A DNA stretch of 64,000 nt from Massilia atriviolacea (GTDB lineage Bacteria; Pseudomonadota; Gammaproteobacteria; Burkholderiales; Burkholderiaceae_D): contig NZ_RXLQ01000006.1 in NCBI RefSeq assembly GCF_003953935.1, positions 339,908 to 403,907 of the forward strand, given 5' to 3'. Below the pieces are notes generated by a model that searched no databases, was not told the DNA's origin, and saw only the letters and a list, made by a program, of their open reading frames with translations. Below, in pieces: positions 45,364 to 53,586 of the stretch (its first letter is position 1; every line of letters begins with the position of its first letter). Made by a program: the position numbers and the translations under genes.

Positions 45364-48126
45364 ATGATGTTTCAAGAGAAGATTGGCGTACGTTCCGTTC
45401 GCCTCGCCCTCGGTCTGTTAGCTGGCTTCGTCGCCGGCCAGGCCCTGGCCCAGGATGCTCCTATCCAGCGCGTTGAGATCACCGGTTCGAGCATCAAGCG
45501 GATTGTGAAAGAAGGCGCATTGCCGGTGCAGGTGGTTTCCAAGGAAGTCATCGCACGTTCCGGCGCGACCACGGTAGCCGACCTGATCCAGAAACTGCCA
45601 GCGATGCAGGGCTTCACGATTGAAGCGATTGCCGCCGGTACCAACTCGGGTGGCCGCACCACCGCCTCGATCCACGGCCTGGGCGGCACCTACACCCTGG
45701 TCCTGCTGAACGGCCGCCGCATGGCGCCTCTGCAAGACAGCGGCAGCTCGGTCAACCTGAACTCCATTCCGATGAGCGCGGTAGAGCGCGTCGAAGTACT
45801 GAGCGACGGCGCGTCGGCCCTGTACGGCGCCGATGCGATTGCCGGCGTCATCAACTTCATCCTGAAGAAAAACTACCAGGGCCTGACCCTGGACGCGGGC
45901 GTGTCGGTACCGACCAACCCGGGCGGCAAGGCAGCCAATGCCGGTTTCACCTGGGGCTTCGGCGACCTGGAAACCAACCGCTTCAACCTGTTGATGACCT
46001 ACCGTCACGACGAGCAGAAGAAGGTCAAGGCGACCGAGCGCGAATTCAGCAAAACCTCGTACATTCCACTGAACTACGACGGCCAGGCTTACATCTACGA
46101 CCGCACCTCGACCTCGGGCACCGCATCGAACGTGAACGTCGCGTTCAAGGATCCGAAAGCGACCCAGATCGGCTTCAACCCGTACAAAAAAGTGAACGGC
46201 GCCTGCCCGACCGGCTTCTTCCCGTACCTGTCGAATACCGCCACCACCGACTACTGCGCAGTCGACAGCGCATCGACCGTGGAAACCGTGCCTGAATCGA
46301 AGCGCGACACCCTGTTCACCTCGGGCCGCCTGAAGATCTCGGACAACCTCACCGCCTTCGCCGACCTGGCCCTGGGCCGCTTCGACCTGACCGCACGCAT
46401 TGCCGCCAACCCGGTCAGCGTTGCCGTCACCCCTGGCTCGGCAGTCTACAACCAGTACGTCGCACCGTTCCTGAGCCAGGCTCAGAAAGACGATGTCAAG
46501 ACCGCCACCGCGACCTACCGCGCGTCGGAATTCGGCACCCGCGACAGCCAGACCATCACCGACGTCGGTCACTTCGTCACCGGCCTGGACGGGAGCTTCT
46601 TCGGCTGGGACATGAATGCAGGCGCAACCTACTCGAAGTACAAGCTCGACGAGCGTTACACCGGCGGCTACCTGCTGAACAAAGAGTTCCGCAGCCTGAT
46701 CGGCAGCAGCTCGTTCAATCCATTCCTGCCAGCCGGTTCGCCAACCTCGCCGACGGCCGAGCAGATCAACGGTTCGATCTTCCACGGTTCGATCCGTGAA
46801 GCATCGTCGGTCCTGCGTGGCGTCGACGTGCGCGCATCGCGCGAACTGTTCGCCCTGCCGGGCGGCGCGAGCAGCATCGGTGTGGGCTCCGACTACCGCG
46901 AACTGCACCAGGTGCAGACCACCTCGACCGCAGCCAAGGATGGCACCATCTACGGCTTCAGCCCATCGGCCGAATACGACTACACCCGCGAATCGGCTGG
47001 TGCGTTTGCCGAACTGGCGCTGCCGGTCATGAAGAACCTGGAACTGACGACGGCCGTGCGCTACGACCGTTATTCGGGCGTGAAAGATGCAGCCGCCAAG
47101 CGCACCAAGGGTGAAACCCAGAGCGCCAGCACCTACAAGATCAGCGCACGCTACACCCCGACCACGGCTCTCCTGCTGCGCGGTTCGTACGGCACGGGCT
47201 TCCGCGTCGCCGACCAGAACGACATCGCCAACACCCTGGTGGCCAACGGCTTCACCGCCGGTTCGTACGCTTGCCCGCCAGCACTGGCAGGAATCGACCA
47301 GAACCTGTGCCGTCCAGGCCGCGTGCAGTACAACTCCTACCGTGGCGGTAACGAGAAACTGCGTCCGGAAGAGTCGAAGCAGTTCACCCTGGGTTTCCGT
47401 CTCGAGCCATCGTCGAGCGTGACCTTCGGCGCCGACCTGTGGGACGTCAAGATGACCAACCAGGTATCGAGCGTTGGCGAGATCCAGGCGTTTGCCGATC
47501 CAACCAAATACCGCGAGCTGTTCACCGACTTCGCCGATCCTGCGACCGGTATCAAGACCTGGGCCTTCATCAACGCCCCGATCAACATCGGCAAGGCGCA
47601 TAACCGCGGCATCGACTGGGATCTGACCGTCGGCGAGAAGTATTCGTTCGGCAAAATGACCATCAACGCCAACGGTACCCACATGCTCAAGGCCAGCTAC
47701 ACCTTGCCAGGTTCGGACACCGAGTGGACCGACAGCATGGACAAGTACGGCATCGACAACCAGGTAACCTTCCGCGACATCATCAAAGTTGGTGTCACTC
47801 TGGAAACCGGTCCGATGACCAATGCCCTGACCCTGAACTACCGCAACGGCTACACCGACCAAGCTGCTACTTTGTACAGCGTGGCGACCAAGGCGAACAC
47901 CACCAACCAGATCCGTCTGCAAGTGCCGTCGTACAGCACCCTCGACTACCAGGGTAAGTTTGCGATCAGCAAAATGTGGGAAGTCCGCGCCGGTATCAAG
48001 AACCTGACCGACAAAGAGCCGCCACTGACCCTGCGCACCTCGTCGGGCCACCAGGTTGGTTACGATGCGCGTTACGCGGACACGATGGGCCGCACCGTCT
48101 ACGTCAACACCAGCTACAAGTTCTAA
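45364..48126 (+). CDS. TonB-dependent outer-membrane receptor
   Basis: A 920-residue receptor with a signal peptide (VRLALGLLAGFVAGQALAQ), a plug domain (IQRVEITGSSIKR, ATTVADLIQKLPAMQG, TLVLLNGRR, IPMSAVERVEVLSDGASALYGADAIAGVINFI) and a long beta barrel ending in the aromatic YVNTSYKF. There is no N-terminal signalling extension. Cys pairs in extracellular loops (ACP...DYC, YACPP...NLC) suggest disulfides. Substrate unknown; it is not of obvious siderophore type. A T-tailed hairpin follows. Confidence 0.92.
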   Translation: MMFQEKIGVRSVRLALGLLAGFVAGQALAQDAPIQRVEITGSSIKRIVKEGALPVQVVSKEVIARSGATTVADLIQKLPAMQGFTIEAIAAGTNSGGRTTASIHGLGGTYTLVLLNGRRMAPLQDSGSSVNLNSIPMSAVERVEVLSDGASALYGADAIAGVINFILKKNYQGLTLDAGVSVPTNPGGKAANAGFTWGFGDLETNRFNLLMTYRHDEQKKVKATEREFSKTSYIPLNYDGQAYIYDRTSTSGTASNVNVAFKDPKATQIGFNPYKKVNGACPTGFFPYLSNTATTDYCAVDSASTVETVPESKRDTLFTSGRLKISDNLTAFADLALGRFDLTARIAANPVSVAVTPGSAVYNQYVAPFLSQAQKDDVKTATATYRASEFGTRDSQTITDVGHFVTGLDGSFFGWDMNAGATYSKYKLDERYTGGYLLNKEFRSLIGSSSFNPFLPAGSPTSPTAEQINGSIFHGSIREASSVLRGVDVRASRELFALPGGASSIGVGSDYRELHQVQTTSTAAKDGTIYGFSPSAEYDYTRESAGAFAELALPVMKNLELTTAVRYDRYSGVKDAAAKRTKGETQSASTYKISARYTPTTALLLRGSYGTGFRVADQNDIANTLVANGFTAGSYACPPALAGIDQNLCRPGRVQYNSYRGGNEKLRPEESKQFTLGFRLEPSSSVTFGADLWDVKMTNQVSSVGEIQAFADPTKYRELFTDFADPATGIKTWAFINAPINIGKAHNRGIDWDLTVGEKYSFGKMTINANGTHMLKASYTLPGSDTEWTDSMDKYGIDNQVTFRDIIKVGVTLETGPMTNALTLNYRNGYTDQAATLYSVATKANTTNQIRLQVPSYSTLDYQGKFAISKMWEVRAGIKNLTDKEPPLTLRTSSGHQVGYDARYADTMGRTVYVNTSYKF

Positions 48127-48153
48127 TCGGCTGATCTGACGCACGTCACGATG

Positions 48154-48187
48154 AAAGGCGCGTTGCTTCGGCAACGCGCTTTTTTTT
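48154..48187 (+). terminator. Terminator of the receptor gene
   Basis: GCGCGTTGC (48158-48166), a TTCG tetraloop and GCAACGCGC (48171-48179) are followed by eight T. Confidence 0.92.
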
Positions 48188-48210
48188 CGTCTGGCGCAGT
48201 CCGGCCGCCA

Positions 48211-48493
48211 TGTCCACTGCGGTGCCAGGTCTGACTTTCGGACACGGACTGGACGTTAAGAGGGAGGTCGGCAGTGTCCACTGCGGTGCCAGGTCTGACT
48301 TTCGGACACGGACTGGACGTTAAGAGGGAGGTCGGCAGCGTTCAGCGTGTCCACCGCGGTGCCAGGTCTGACTTTCGGACACGGACTGGACGTTAAGAGG
48401 GAGGTCGGCAGCGTTCAGCGTGTCCACCGCGGTGCCAGGTCTGACTTTCGGACACGGACTGGACGTTAAGAGGGAGATCGGCAGCGTTCAGCG
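48211..48493. repeat. Four-copy tandem repeat (about 73 bp unit)
   Basis: Four units start with TGTCCACTGCGG or TGTCCACCGCGG at 48211 (64 bases long), 48275, 48348 and 48421 (73 bases each). They are nearly identical: GGTGCCAGGTCTGACTTTCGG, GGACTGGACGTTAAGAGGGAGG, GGCAG; the first lacks the last nine bases (CGTTCAGCG). Inside a unit GCGTGTCC and GGACACGG can pair. No open frame is convincing. It occupies the whole spacer between the receptor terminator and rsmE. Confidence 0.95.
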
Positions 48494-48537
48494 GGAACGG
48501 CAGCGTTGCGCCGAACCGCTGCCTGCCGGATGAGAAT

Positions 48538-49263
48538 TTACATGCCGCCCCACAGGGCATTCAGGGCCGCCACGGCGGCGATGCCGGCCGTTTCGGTGCG
48601 CAGGATGCGCGGACCCATCGACAGCGCCAGCGCGCCGCGCGCCATGGCGTGGTCTTCCTCCTGCACGCTGAAGCCGCCTTCCGGCCCGATCATCAGCGAT
48701 ATGGCCTGCGGCGGCTGGTGGCGCGCCCAGTCGGCCAGCGACTGCCCGCCGCGCGGACTGAGCAAAATGCGCTTGTGCATATCCTGCTGGGCGCACCACT
48801 GCTGCAGCTCGTCCACCGGCGCCAGCCGCGCCAGGCGGTTGCGTCCGCTCTGCTCGGAGGCGGCCACGATCACGCCCTGCCAGTGCGCCAGTTTCTTTTC
48901 GGCGCGCTCGCCCGACAGGCGCACCACGCAGCGCTGCGCGGCCAGCGGCTGGATGGCCGCCACCCCCATCTCGACCGCCTTTTCGATGATCCAGTCCATC
49001 TTGGACGCTTCCGGCAGGGCCTGGGCCAGGGTGATTTCGTAAGGCAGCTCGACATCGCGCGCCACCTGCGCCTTGACGGTGACGCTGGCGCGCCGCTTTT
49101 CCACGCTGGCCAGGTGGGCGATGTATTCGCCGCCATCGCCGTTGAACAGGCACAGTTCGGCGCCGAGCTGCAGGCGCAGCACGTGCAGGTGGTGGGCGAC
49201 CGCCTCGGGCAGGTCGAGTGTGAGTCCGACCGCCAGCGGCACGGAGCAATAGAAACGGGGCAT
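48538..49263 (-). CDS. rsmE: 16S rRNA m3U1498 methyltransferase
   Basis: A 241-residue SPOUT enzyme: MPRFYCSVPL start, NGDGGEYIAHL, LAQALPEASKMDWIIEKAVEMGVAAIQPL, the knot segments ISLMIGPEGGFSVQEEDHA and LSMGPRILRTETAGIAAVAALNALWG. It methylates U1498 of 16S rRNA. Start at 49263 with CAGGATTCC upstream; the frame to 49314 adds unconserved residues. Divergent from tkt. Confidence 0.95.
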   Translation of the reverse strand: MPRFYCSVPLAVGLTLDLPEAVAHHLHVLRLQLGAELCLFNGDGGEYIAHLASVEKRRASVTVKAQVARDVELPYEITLAQALPEASKMDWIIEKAVEMGVAAIQPLAAQRCVVRLSGERAEKKLAHWQGVIVAASEQSGRNRLARLAPVDELQQWCAQQDMHKRILLSPRGGQSLADWARHQPPQAISLMIGPEGGFSVQEEDHAMARGALALSMGPRILRTETAGIAAVAALNALWGGM

Positions 49264-49421
49264 GGAATCCTGTTCGAGAGTGGAGGGTATAGTCGAGGCC
49301 GGCAGGGGCGGCAAAGTGCTTCATTTTAATTCGCCACCCCATGGTCTGGTAAAATACTTGACCCGGTACGCCATGCAGCGCCACCCGCATTTCCAATCCT
49401 ACGACCTCACAGATTCGACCC

Positions 49422-51419
49422 ATGAAAACGACGCTCCCTACCACTTTGATGGCCAACGCGATCCGCGCGCTGGCAATGGATGCAGTGCAACAGGCCAATT
49501 CCGGCCACCCAGGCATGCCGATGGGCATGGCGGAGATTGCCGTGGCGCTGTGGGCAGGCCACTACAAGCACAATCCGTCCAATCCGAAGTGGCTCAACCG
49601 CGACCGCTTCCTGCTGTCGAACGGACACGGCTCGATGCTGCATTACGCGCTGCTGCACCTGTCGGGCTACGACCTGACCATGGCCGATATCAAGAACTTC
49701 CGCCAGATGCATTCGAAGACTCCGGGCCACCCGGAAGTCGACATCACCCCGGGCGTGGAAACGACCACCGGCCCGCTCGGCCAGGGCATCGCCAACGCGG
49801 TCGGCATGGCGCTGTCGGAATACCTGCTGGCGGCGGAATTCAACAAGCCGGGCTTCGACGTGGTCGACCACTACACCTACGCCTTCCTGGGCGACGGCTG
49901 CCTGATGGAAGGCATCTCGCACGAAGTGTGCTCGCTGGCCGGCACCCTGGGCCTGAACCGCCTGATCGCCCTGTACGACGACAACGGCATCTCGATCGAC
50001 GGCAAGGTCGAAGGCTGGTTCACCGACGACACCCCGAAACGCTTCGCGTCCTACGGCTGGAACGTGATCCCGGCGGTCGACGGCCACAGCGTGGAAGCGG
50101 TGGACGCGGCGATTGCCGAAGCCAAGCTGTCGTCGAAGCCGACCCTGATCTGCTGCAAGACCATCATCGGCAAGGGTTCGCCCAACCTGCAGGGCGGCGA
50201 CAAGGTGCACGGCGCCGCGCTGGGCGACAAGGAAGTGGCGGCCGTGCGCGAGCACCTGCTGTGGACCTCGGTCCCGTTCGAGATCCCGGCCGAGGTGTAC
50301 AGCGCCTGGGACGCCAAAGCCAATGGCGCCGCGCTGGAAGCCGAGTGGAACACCAAGTTTGCCGCCTACCGCGCGCAATACCCCGAGCTGGCCGCCGAAT
50401 TCGAGCGCCGCATGAAGGGCGAGCTGCCGGCCGACTTCAACGCGACCCTGGACGCGGCGATTGCCGCCTGCATCGACAAGAAAGAAAACATCGCCACCCG
50501 CAAGGCCAGCCAGAACGCGATCCAGGCGCTGGCGCCGTCGCTGCCTGAATTCCTGGGCGGCTCGGCCGACCTGACCGGTTCCAACCTGACCAACTGGAAG
50601 GAGTGCATCGCACTGCGTTCCGGCAAACCGGGCAACCACATCAACTACGGCGTGCGCGAGTTCGGCATGAGCGCCATCATGAACGGCATCGCCCTGCACG
50701 GCGGCTACATTCCGTTCGGCGCCACCTTCCTCACCTTCTCCGACTACAGCCGCAACGCGCTGCGCATGGCCGCGCTGATGAAGCTGCGCTCGATCTTCGT
50801 CTTCACCCACGACTCGATCGGCCTGGGCGAAGACGGCCCGACCCACCAGTCGATCGAGCACGTCTCCTCGCTGCGCCTGATCCCGAACCTGGACAACTGG
50901 CGTCCGTGCGACACGGTCGAGTCCGCTGCCGCCTGGGGCGCCGCCGTGCAGCGCAAGGATGGCCCGTCGACCCTGATCTTCTCGCGCCAGAACCTGCCGT
51001 TCCAGGAACGCAGCGCGGCCCAGATCGCCGACATCGCACGCGGCGGCTATGTGCTGCAGGACGTGGCCGACGCCAAGGCGATCCTGATCGCCACCGGTTC
51101 CGAAATCGAACTGGCGACCAAGGCCGCCGCCGCGCTGGCCGCCGAAGGCATCGCGGTACGGGTGGTGTCGATGCCGTCGACCGATGTGTACGACCGCCAG
51201 GACGCCGCCTACAAGGCCAGCGTGCTTGAGCGCGGCGTGCCGCGTGTCGCGATCGAAGCGGGCGTGAGCGACTTTTGGTATAAATACGTTGGCCTGGAAG
51301 GCGCCGTGGTGGGCATCGACACCTTCGGCGAATCGGCGCCGGCGCCGGTGCTGTTCAAGCACTTCGGTTTCACGGTCGAGAACGTGGTTGCCAAGGTCAA
51401 ATCGGTACTGACGAACTAA
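49422..51419 (+). CDS. tkt: Transketolase
   Basis: A 665-residue thiamine-diphosphate enzyme of the pentose phosphate and Calvin-type pathways. The N-domain has [37 protein letters not shown] and the cofactor motif [13 protein letters not shown] (GDG at 157-159). The central pyrimidine domain has [26 protein letters not shown] and [19 protein letters not shown], with a C-terminal domain to the end. Full length, standard. The gap gene follows 77 bases downstream, as in other betaproteobacteria. Confidence 0.97.
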   Translation: MKTTLPTTLMANAIRALAMDAVQQANSGHPGMPMGMAEIAVALWAGHYKHNPSNPKWLNRDRFLLSNGHGSMLHYALLHLSGYDLTMADIKNFRQMHSKTPGHPEVDITPGVETTTGPLGQGIANAVGMALSEYLLAAEFNKPGFDVVDHYTYAFLGDGCLMEGISHEVCSLAGTLGLNRLIALYDDNGISIDGKVEGWFTDDTPKRFASYGWNVIPAVDGHSVEAVDAAIAEAKLSSKPTLICCKTIIGKGSPNLQGGDKVHGAALGDKEVAAVREHLLWTSVPFEIPAEVYSAWDAKANGAALEAEWNTKFAAYRAQYPELAAEFERRMKGELPADFNATLDAAIAACIDKKENIATRKASQNAIQALAPSLPEFLGGSADLTGSNLTNWKECIALRSGKPGNHINYGVREFGMSAIMNGIALHGGYIPFGATFLTFSDYSRNALRMAALMKLRSIFVFTHDSIGLGEDGPTHQSIEHVSSLRLIPNLDNWRPCDTVESAAAWGAAVQRKDGPSTLIFSRQNLPFQERSAAQIADIARGGYVLQDVADAKAILIATGSEIELATKAAAALAAEGIAVRVVSMPSTDVYDRQDAAYKASVLERGVPRVAIEAGVSDFWYKYVGLEGAVVGIDTFGESAPAPVLFKHFGFTVENVVAKVKSVLTN

Positions 51420-51496
51420 GCGACGTGTAAGCGCAATGCAGGCGGCGCCGATGCGCCGCCGCCCGTCCCCCATTTTTATCACTCAGGAGCAAAGTA

Positions 51497-52507
51497 ATGA
51501 CGATCAAAGTTGCAATCAACGGTTATGGCCGTATCGGCCGCAATGTCCTGCGCGCTTTCTACGAAGGCGGCAAGAAACACGATATCCAGATCGTGGCGAT
51601 CAACGACCTGGGCGATGCCAAGTCGAACGCGCACCTGACCCGCTACGACACGGCGCATGGCAAGTTCCCTGGCACCGTGACGGTCGAAGGCGACAATATG
51701 ATCGTCAACGGCGATGCGATCCGTGTATTCGCGCAGCGCAATCCTGCTGAAATTCCATGGGGCGAGCTGGGCGTGGACGTGGTGCTGGAGTGCACCGGTT
51801 TCTTCACCACCAAAGAAAAAGCCTCGGCCCACCTGAAAGGCGGCGCCAAGAAAGTCATCATTTCGGCGCCGGGCGGCAAGGATGTCGACGCCACCATCGT
51901 GTTCGGCGTGAACGAAGGCGTACTCAAGGCGAGCGACACGGTCATTTCCAACGCATCGTGCACCACCAACTGCCTGGCCCCGCTGGTCAAGCCGCTGAAC
52001 GACGCGATCGGCCTGGAAACCGGCCTGATGACCACCGTGCACGCCTACACCAACGACCAGGTGCTGTCGGACGTGATGCACGAAGACCTGCGCCGCGCCC
52101 GTTCGGCCACGATGAGCATGATCCCGACCAAGACCGGCGCCGCGGCTGCGGTCGGCCTGGTGCTGCCTGAGCTGAATGGCAAGCTGGACGGTTTCGCGAT
52201 CCGCGTACCGACCATCAACGTGTCGCTGGTCGACCTGTCGTTCATCGCCAAGCGCGACACGACCGTGGACGAAGTCAACGCCCTGATGAAAGCCGCGTCG
52301 GAAGGCGCGTTGAAGGACGTGCTGACTTACCAGACCGAGCCGCTGGTATCGATCGACTTCAACCATAACCCGGCCTCGTCGAATTTCGATTCGACCCTGA
52401 CCAAGGTATCGGGCCGCCTGGTCAAGGTGTCGTCGTGGTACGACAACGAGTGGGGTTTCTCGAACCGCATGCTGGACACCACGGTTGCACTGATGAACGC
52501 CAAGTAA
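51497..52507 (+). CDS. gap: Glyceraldehyde-3-phosphate dehydrogenase, type I
   Basis: A 336-residue NAD-type [19 protein letters not shown]ossmann motif, AINDLGD (Asp favouring NAD), catalytic Cys155 in [16 protein letters not shown] with the catalytic His, and [13 protein letters not shown]. It works in glycolysis and gluconeogenesis. It lies behind tkt, probably co-transcribed, and is followed by a strong terminator. Confidence 0.98.
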   Translation: MTIKVAINGYGRIGRNVLRAFYEGGKKHDIQIVAINDLGDAKSNAHLTRYDTAHGKFPGTVTVEGDNMIVNGDAIRVFAQRNPAEIPWGELGVDVVLECTGFFTTKEKASAHLKGGAKKVIISAPGGKDVDATIVFGVNEGVLKASDTVISNASCTTNCLAPLVKPLNDAIGLETGLMTTVHAYTNDQVLSDVMHEDLRRARSATMSMIPTKTGAAAAVGLVLPELNGKLDGFAIRVPTINVSLVDLSFIAKRDTTVDEVNALMKAASEGALKDVLTYQTEPLVSIDFNHNPASSNFDSTLTKVSGRLVKVSSWYDNEWGFSNRMLDTTVALMNAK

Positions 52508-52522
52508 TTCTTGGTCACATCG

Positions 52523-52549
52523 AAAAAACGCCCTCCGGGGCGTTTTTTT
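52523..52549 (+). terminator. Terminator of gap
   Basis: AAAAAACGCCC (52523-52533) pairs with GGGCGTTTTTT (52538-52548) over a TCCG loop and ends in T. Confidence 0.93.
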
Positions 52550-52566
52550 TGGCCCGCGTTTCCACA

Positions 52567-52732
52567 CCGGGGTCAGAGCTTTAATTAGCAACAAATTCGT
52601 CCGGGTTTCGCTACGCCGGCGGCGTTGGCAGCAGTTTGCGTCTATTCGCCGCCATTTGCCGCACACTGCGCTGGACAACCCTGGTTTTTAATGCGACTGG
52701 CTAATAGTTGCTAATTAAAGCTCTGACCCCGG
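52567..52732. mobile_element. MITE-like element with 26-bp perfect terminal inverted repeats
   Basis: CCGGGGTCAGAGCTTTAATT and following bases (52567-52592) is repeated as an exact reverse complement at 52707-52732. The 114-base interior has no open frame. The size, perfect ends and lack of coding suggest a non-autonomous mobile element or a large REP-type element; no target-site duplication is obvious. It lies in the spacer between the gap terminator and the Cache-protein gene. Confidence 0.75.
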
Positions 52733-52766
52733 TTGTAGGAATTACTGACCCCGGTTGTAGGAATTA
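52723..52766. repeat. 22-bp direct tandem repeat at the element boundary
   Basis: CTGACCCCGGTTGTAGGAAT-TA occurs at 52723-52744 and again at 52745-52766 without a gap. It overlaps the right end of the inverted-repeat element, so the end of that element appears duplicated together with ten flanking bases. Confidence 0.85.
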
Positions 52767-52775
52767 GGCGGGCTC

Positions 52776-53237
52776 TTATTTGTAGATGCCGGAACCGACC
52801 ATCATGTCGTCGACCCGCTCGATATAGCCCGATTTGTTTTCGACCGCCTTGGTCACCGGGTTGGGCCACTTGAAGTCGACCCAGCCTTTGCCGGCCGGCG
52901 ACTTGGCCAGGTCGGCCATCTCTTTGATCATCAGCTTGCCGTTGCTGTCGGCCAGGGCCATCAGGTTCTTGCCGACAATCTTGGGGTTGTTGCCGTGGGC
53001 CAGGGCGACGCCGTTCAGGTCGTATACGTAGACGTATAGGTCGCGGTCGTGGAATTCCTTGTTGGCGGTGTCGCCGATCGCCGCGAAGGCCTTGGCTTTG
53101 TCGGTCTTGATCAGCGCCACGGCTTTCTTGACCATCGCGACCGCTTCGTCGGCAGTGCCTTTGTCGGCCGACCAGGCCGCTCCCGGCAGGGCCAGCAGGG
53201 CTACGCTGAGTACGCTTGCGGAAAACATTGTTCTCAT
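52776..53237 (-). CDS. Periplasmic single-Cache-domain protein
   Basis: A 153-residue exported protein: signal peptide (MFSASVLSVALLALPGAAWSA) then a single-domain Cache_2 unit (AVAMVKKAVALIKTDKAKAFAAI, FHDRDLYVYVYDLNGVALAHGNNPKIVGKNLM, KSGYIERVDDMMVGSGIYK). Stand-alone Cache proteins bind small metabolites in the periplasm; the ligand is unknown. No kinase or chemoreceptor adjoins it. Start at 53237 has GGGAG upstream. Confidence 0.85.
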   Translation of the reverse strand: MRTMFSASVLSVALLALPGAAWSADKGTADEAVAMVKKAVALIKTDKAKAFAAIGDTANKEFHDRDLYVYVYDLNGVALAHGNNPKIVGKNLMALADSNGKLMIKEMADLAKSPAGKGWVDFKWPNPVTKAVENKSGYIERVDDMMVGSGIYK

Positions 53238-53586
53238 CAATACACTCCCATCGGTGAATGGCGCGTTGTTGCGTGGAACCATTATGCCGATGTTCTCTTG
53301 CGTGTCAGCTACTTCGCCAAAAAATCTTGGTCACGTTGTCGATTCCATGCGCAAAAACCACAGATTTTTAAAACTGAACGTCCTACCGTGGATCGGGCAA
53401 AACATCAGTTTTTGCCTAGGTGGACTCGTCAGAAAACAACAGTAAAGACGGCAAAATTGACGGATATGCATAAGTTGTTTGCTTCCCCGCAGTGTTCATG
53501 CGAAATTTGTCATCACCCGTACATATAAATGGGTTTAAAAAAGAGTCGATTTTTTTTCGCAGAAGAATATCTCACCTGGAGTTATC
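53238..53586. other. Intergenic region before the tandem receptors
   Basis: About 350 bases with no convincing gene. It separates the minus-strand Cache gene from the plus-strand receptor and must carry both promoters. The sequence is AT-richer from about 53320 on, with T/A runs at 53540-53556. The ribosome binding site CTGGAG of the next gene is at 53577-53582. Confidence 0.5.

Noticed and set aside
45418..48174. A 918-codon minus-strand frame over the first TonB receptor, and similar ones over the tandem pair (53572-56232, 56593-59238)
   Set aside because: All are antisense shadows created by high GC at third positions; none carries a motif or ribosome binding site.
48211..48493. Possible CRISPR array
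   Set aside because: Units are contiguous with no unique spacers of regular length, and no cas genes are near.
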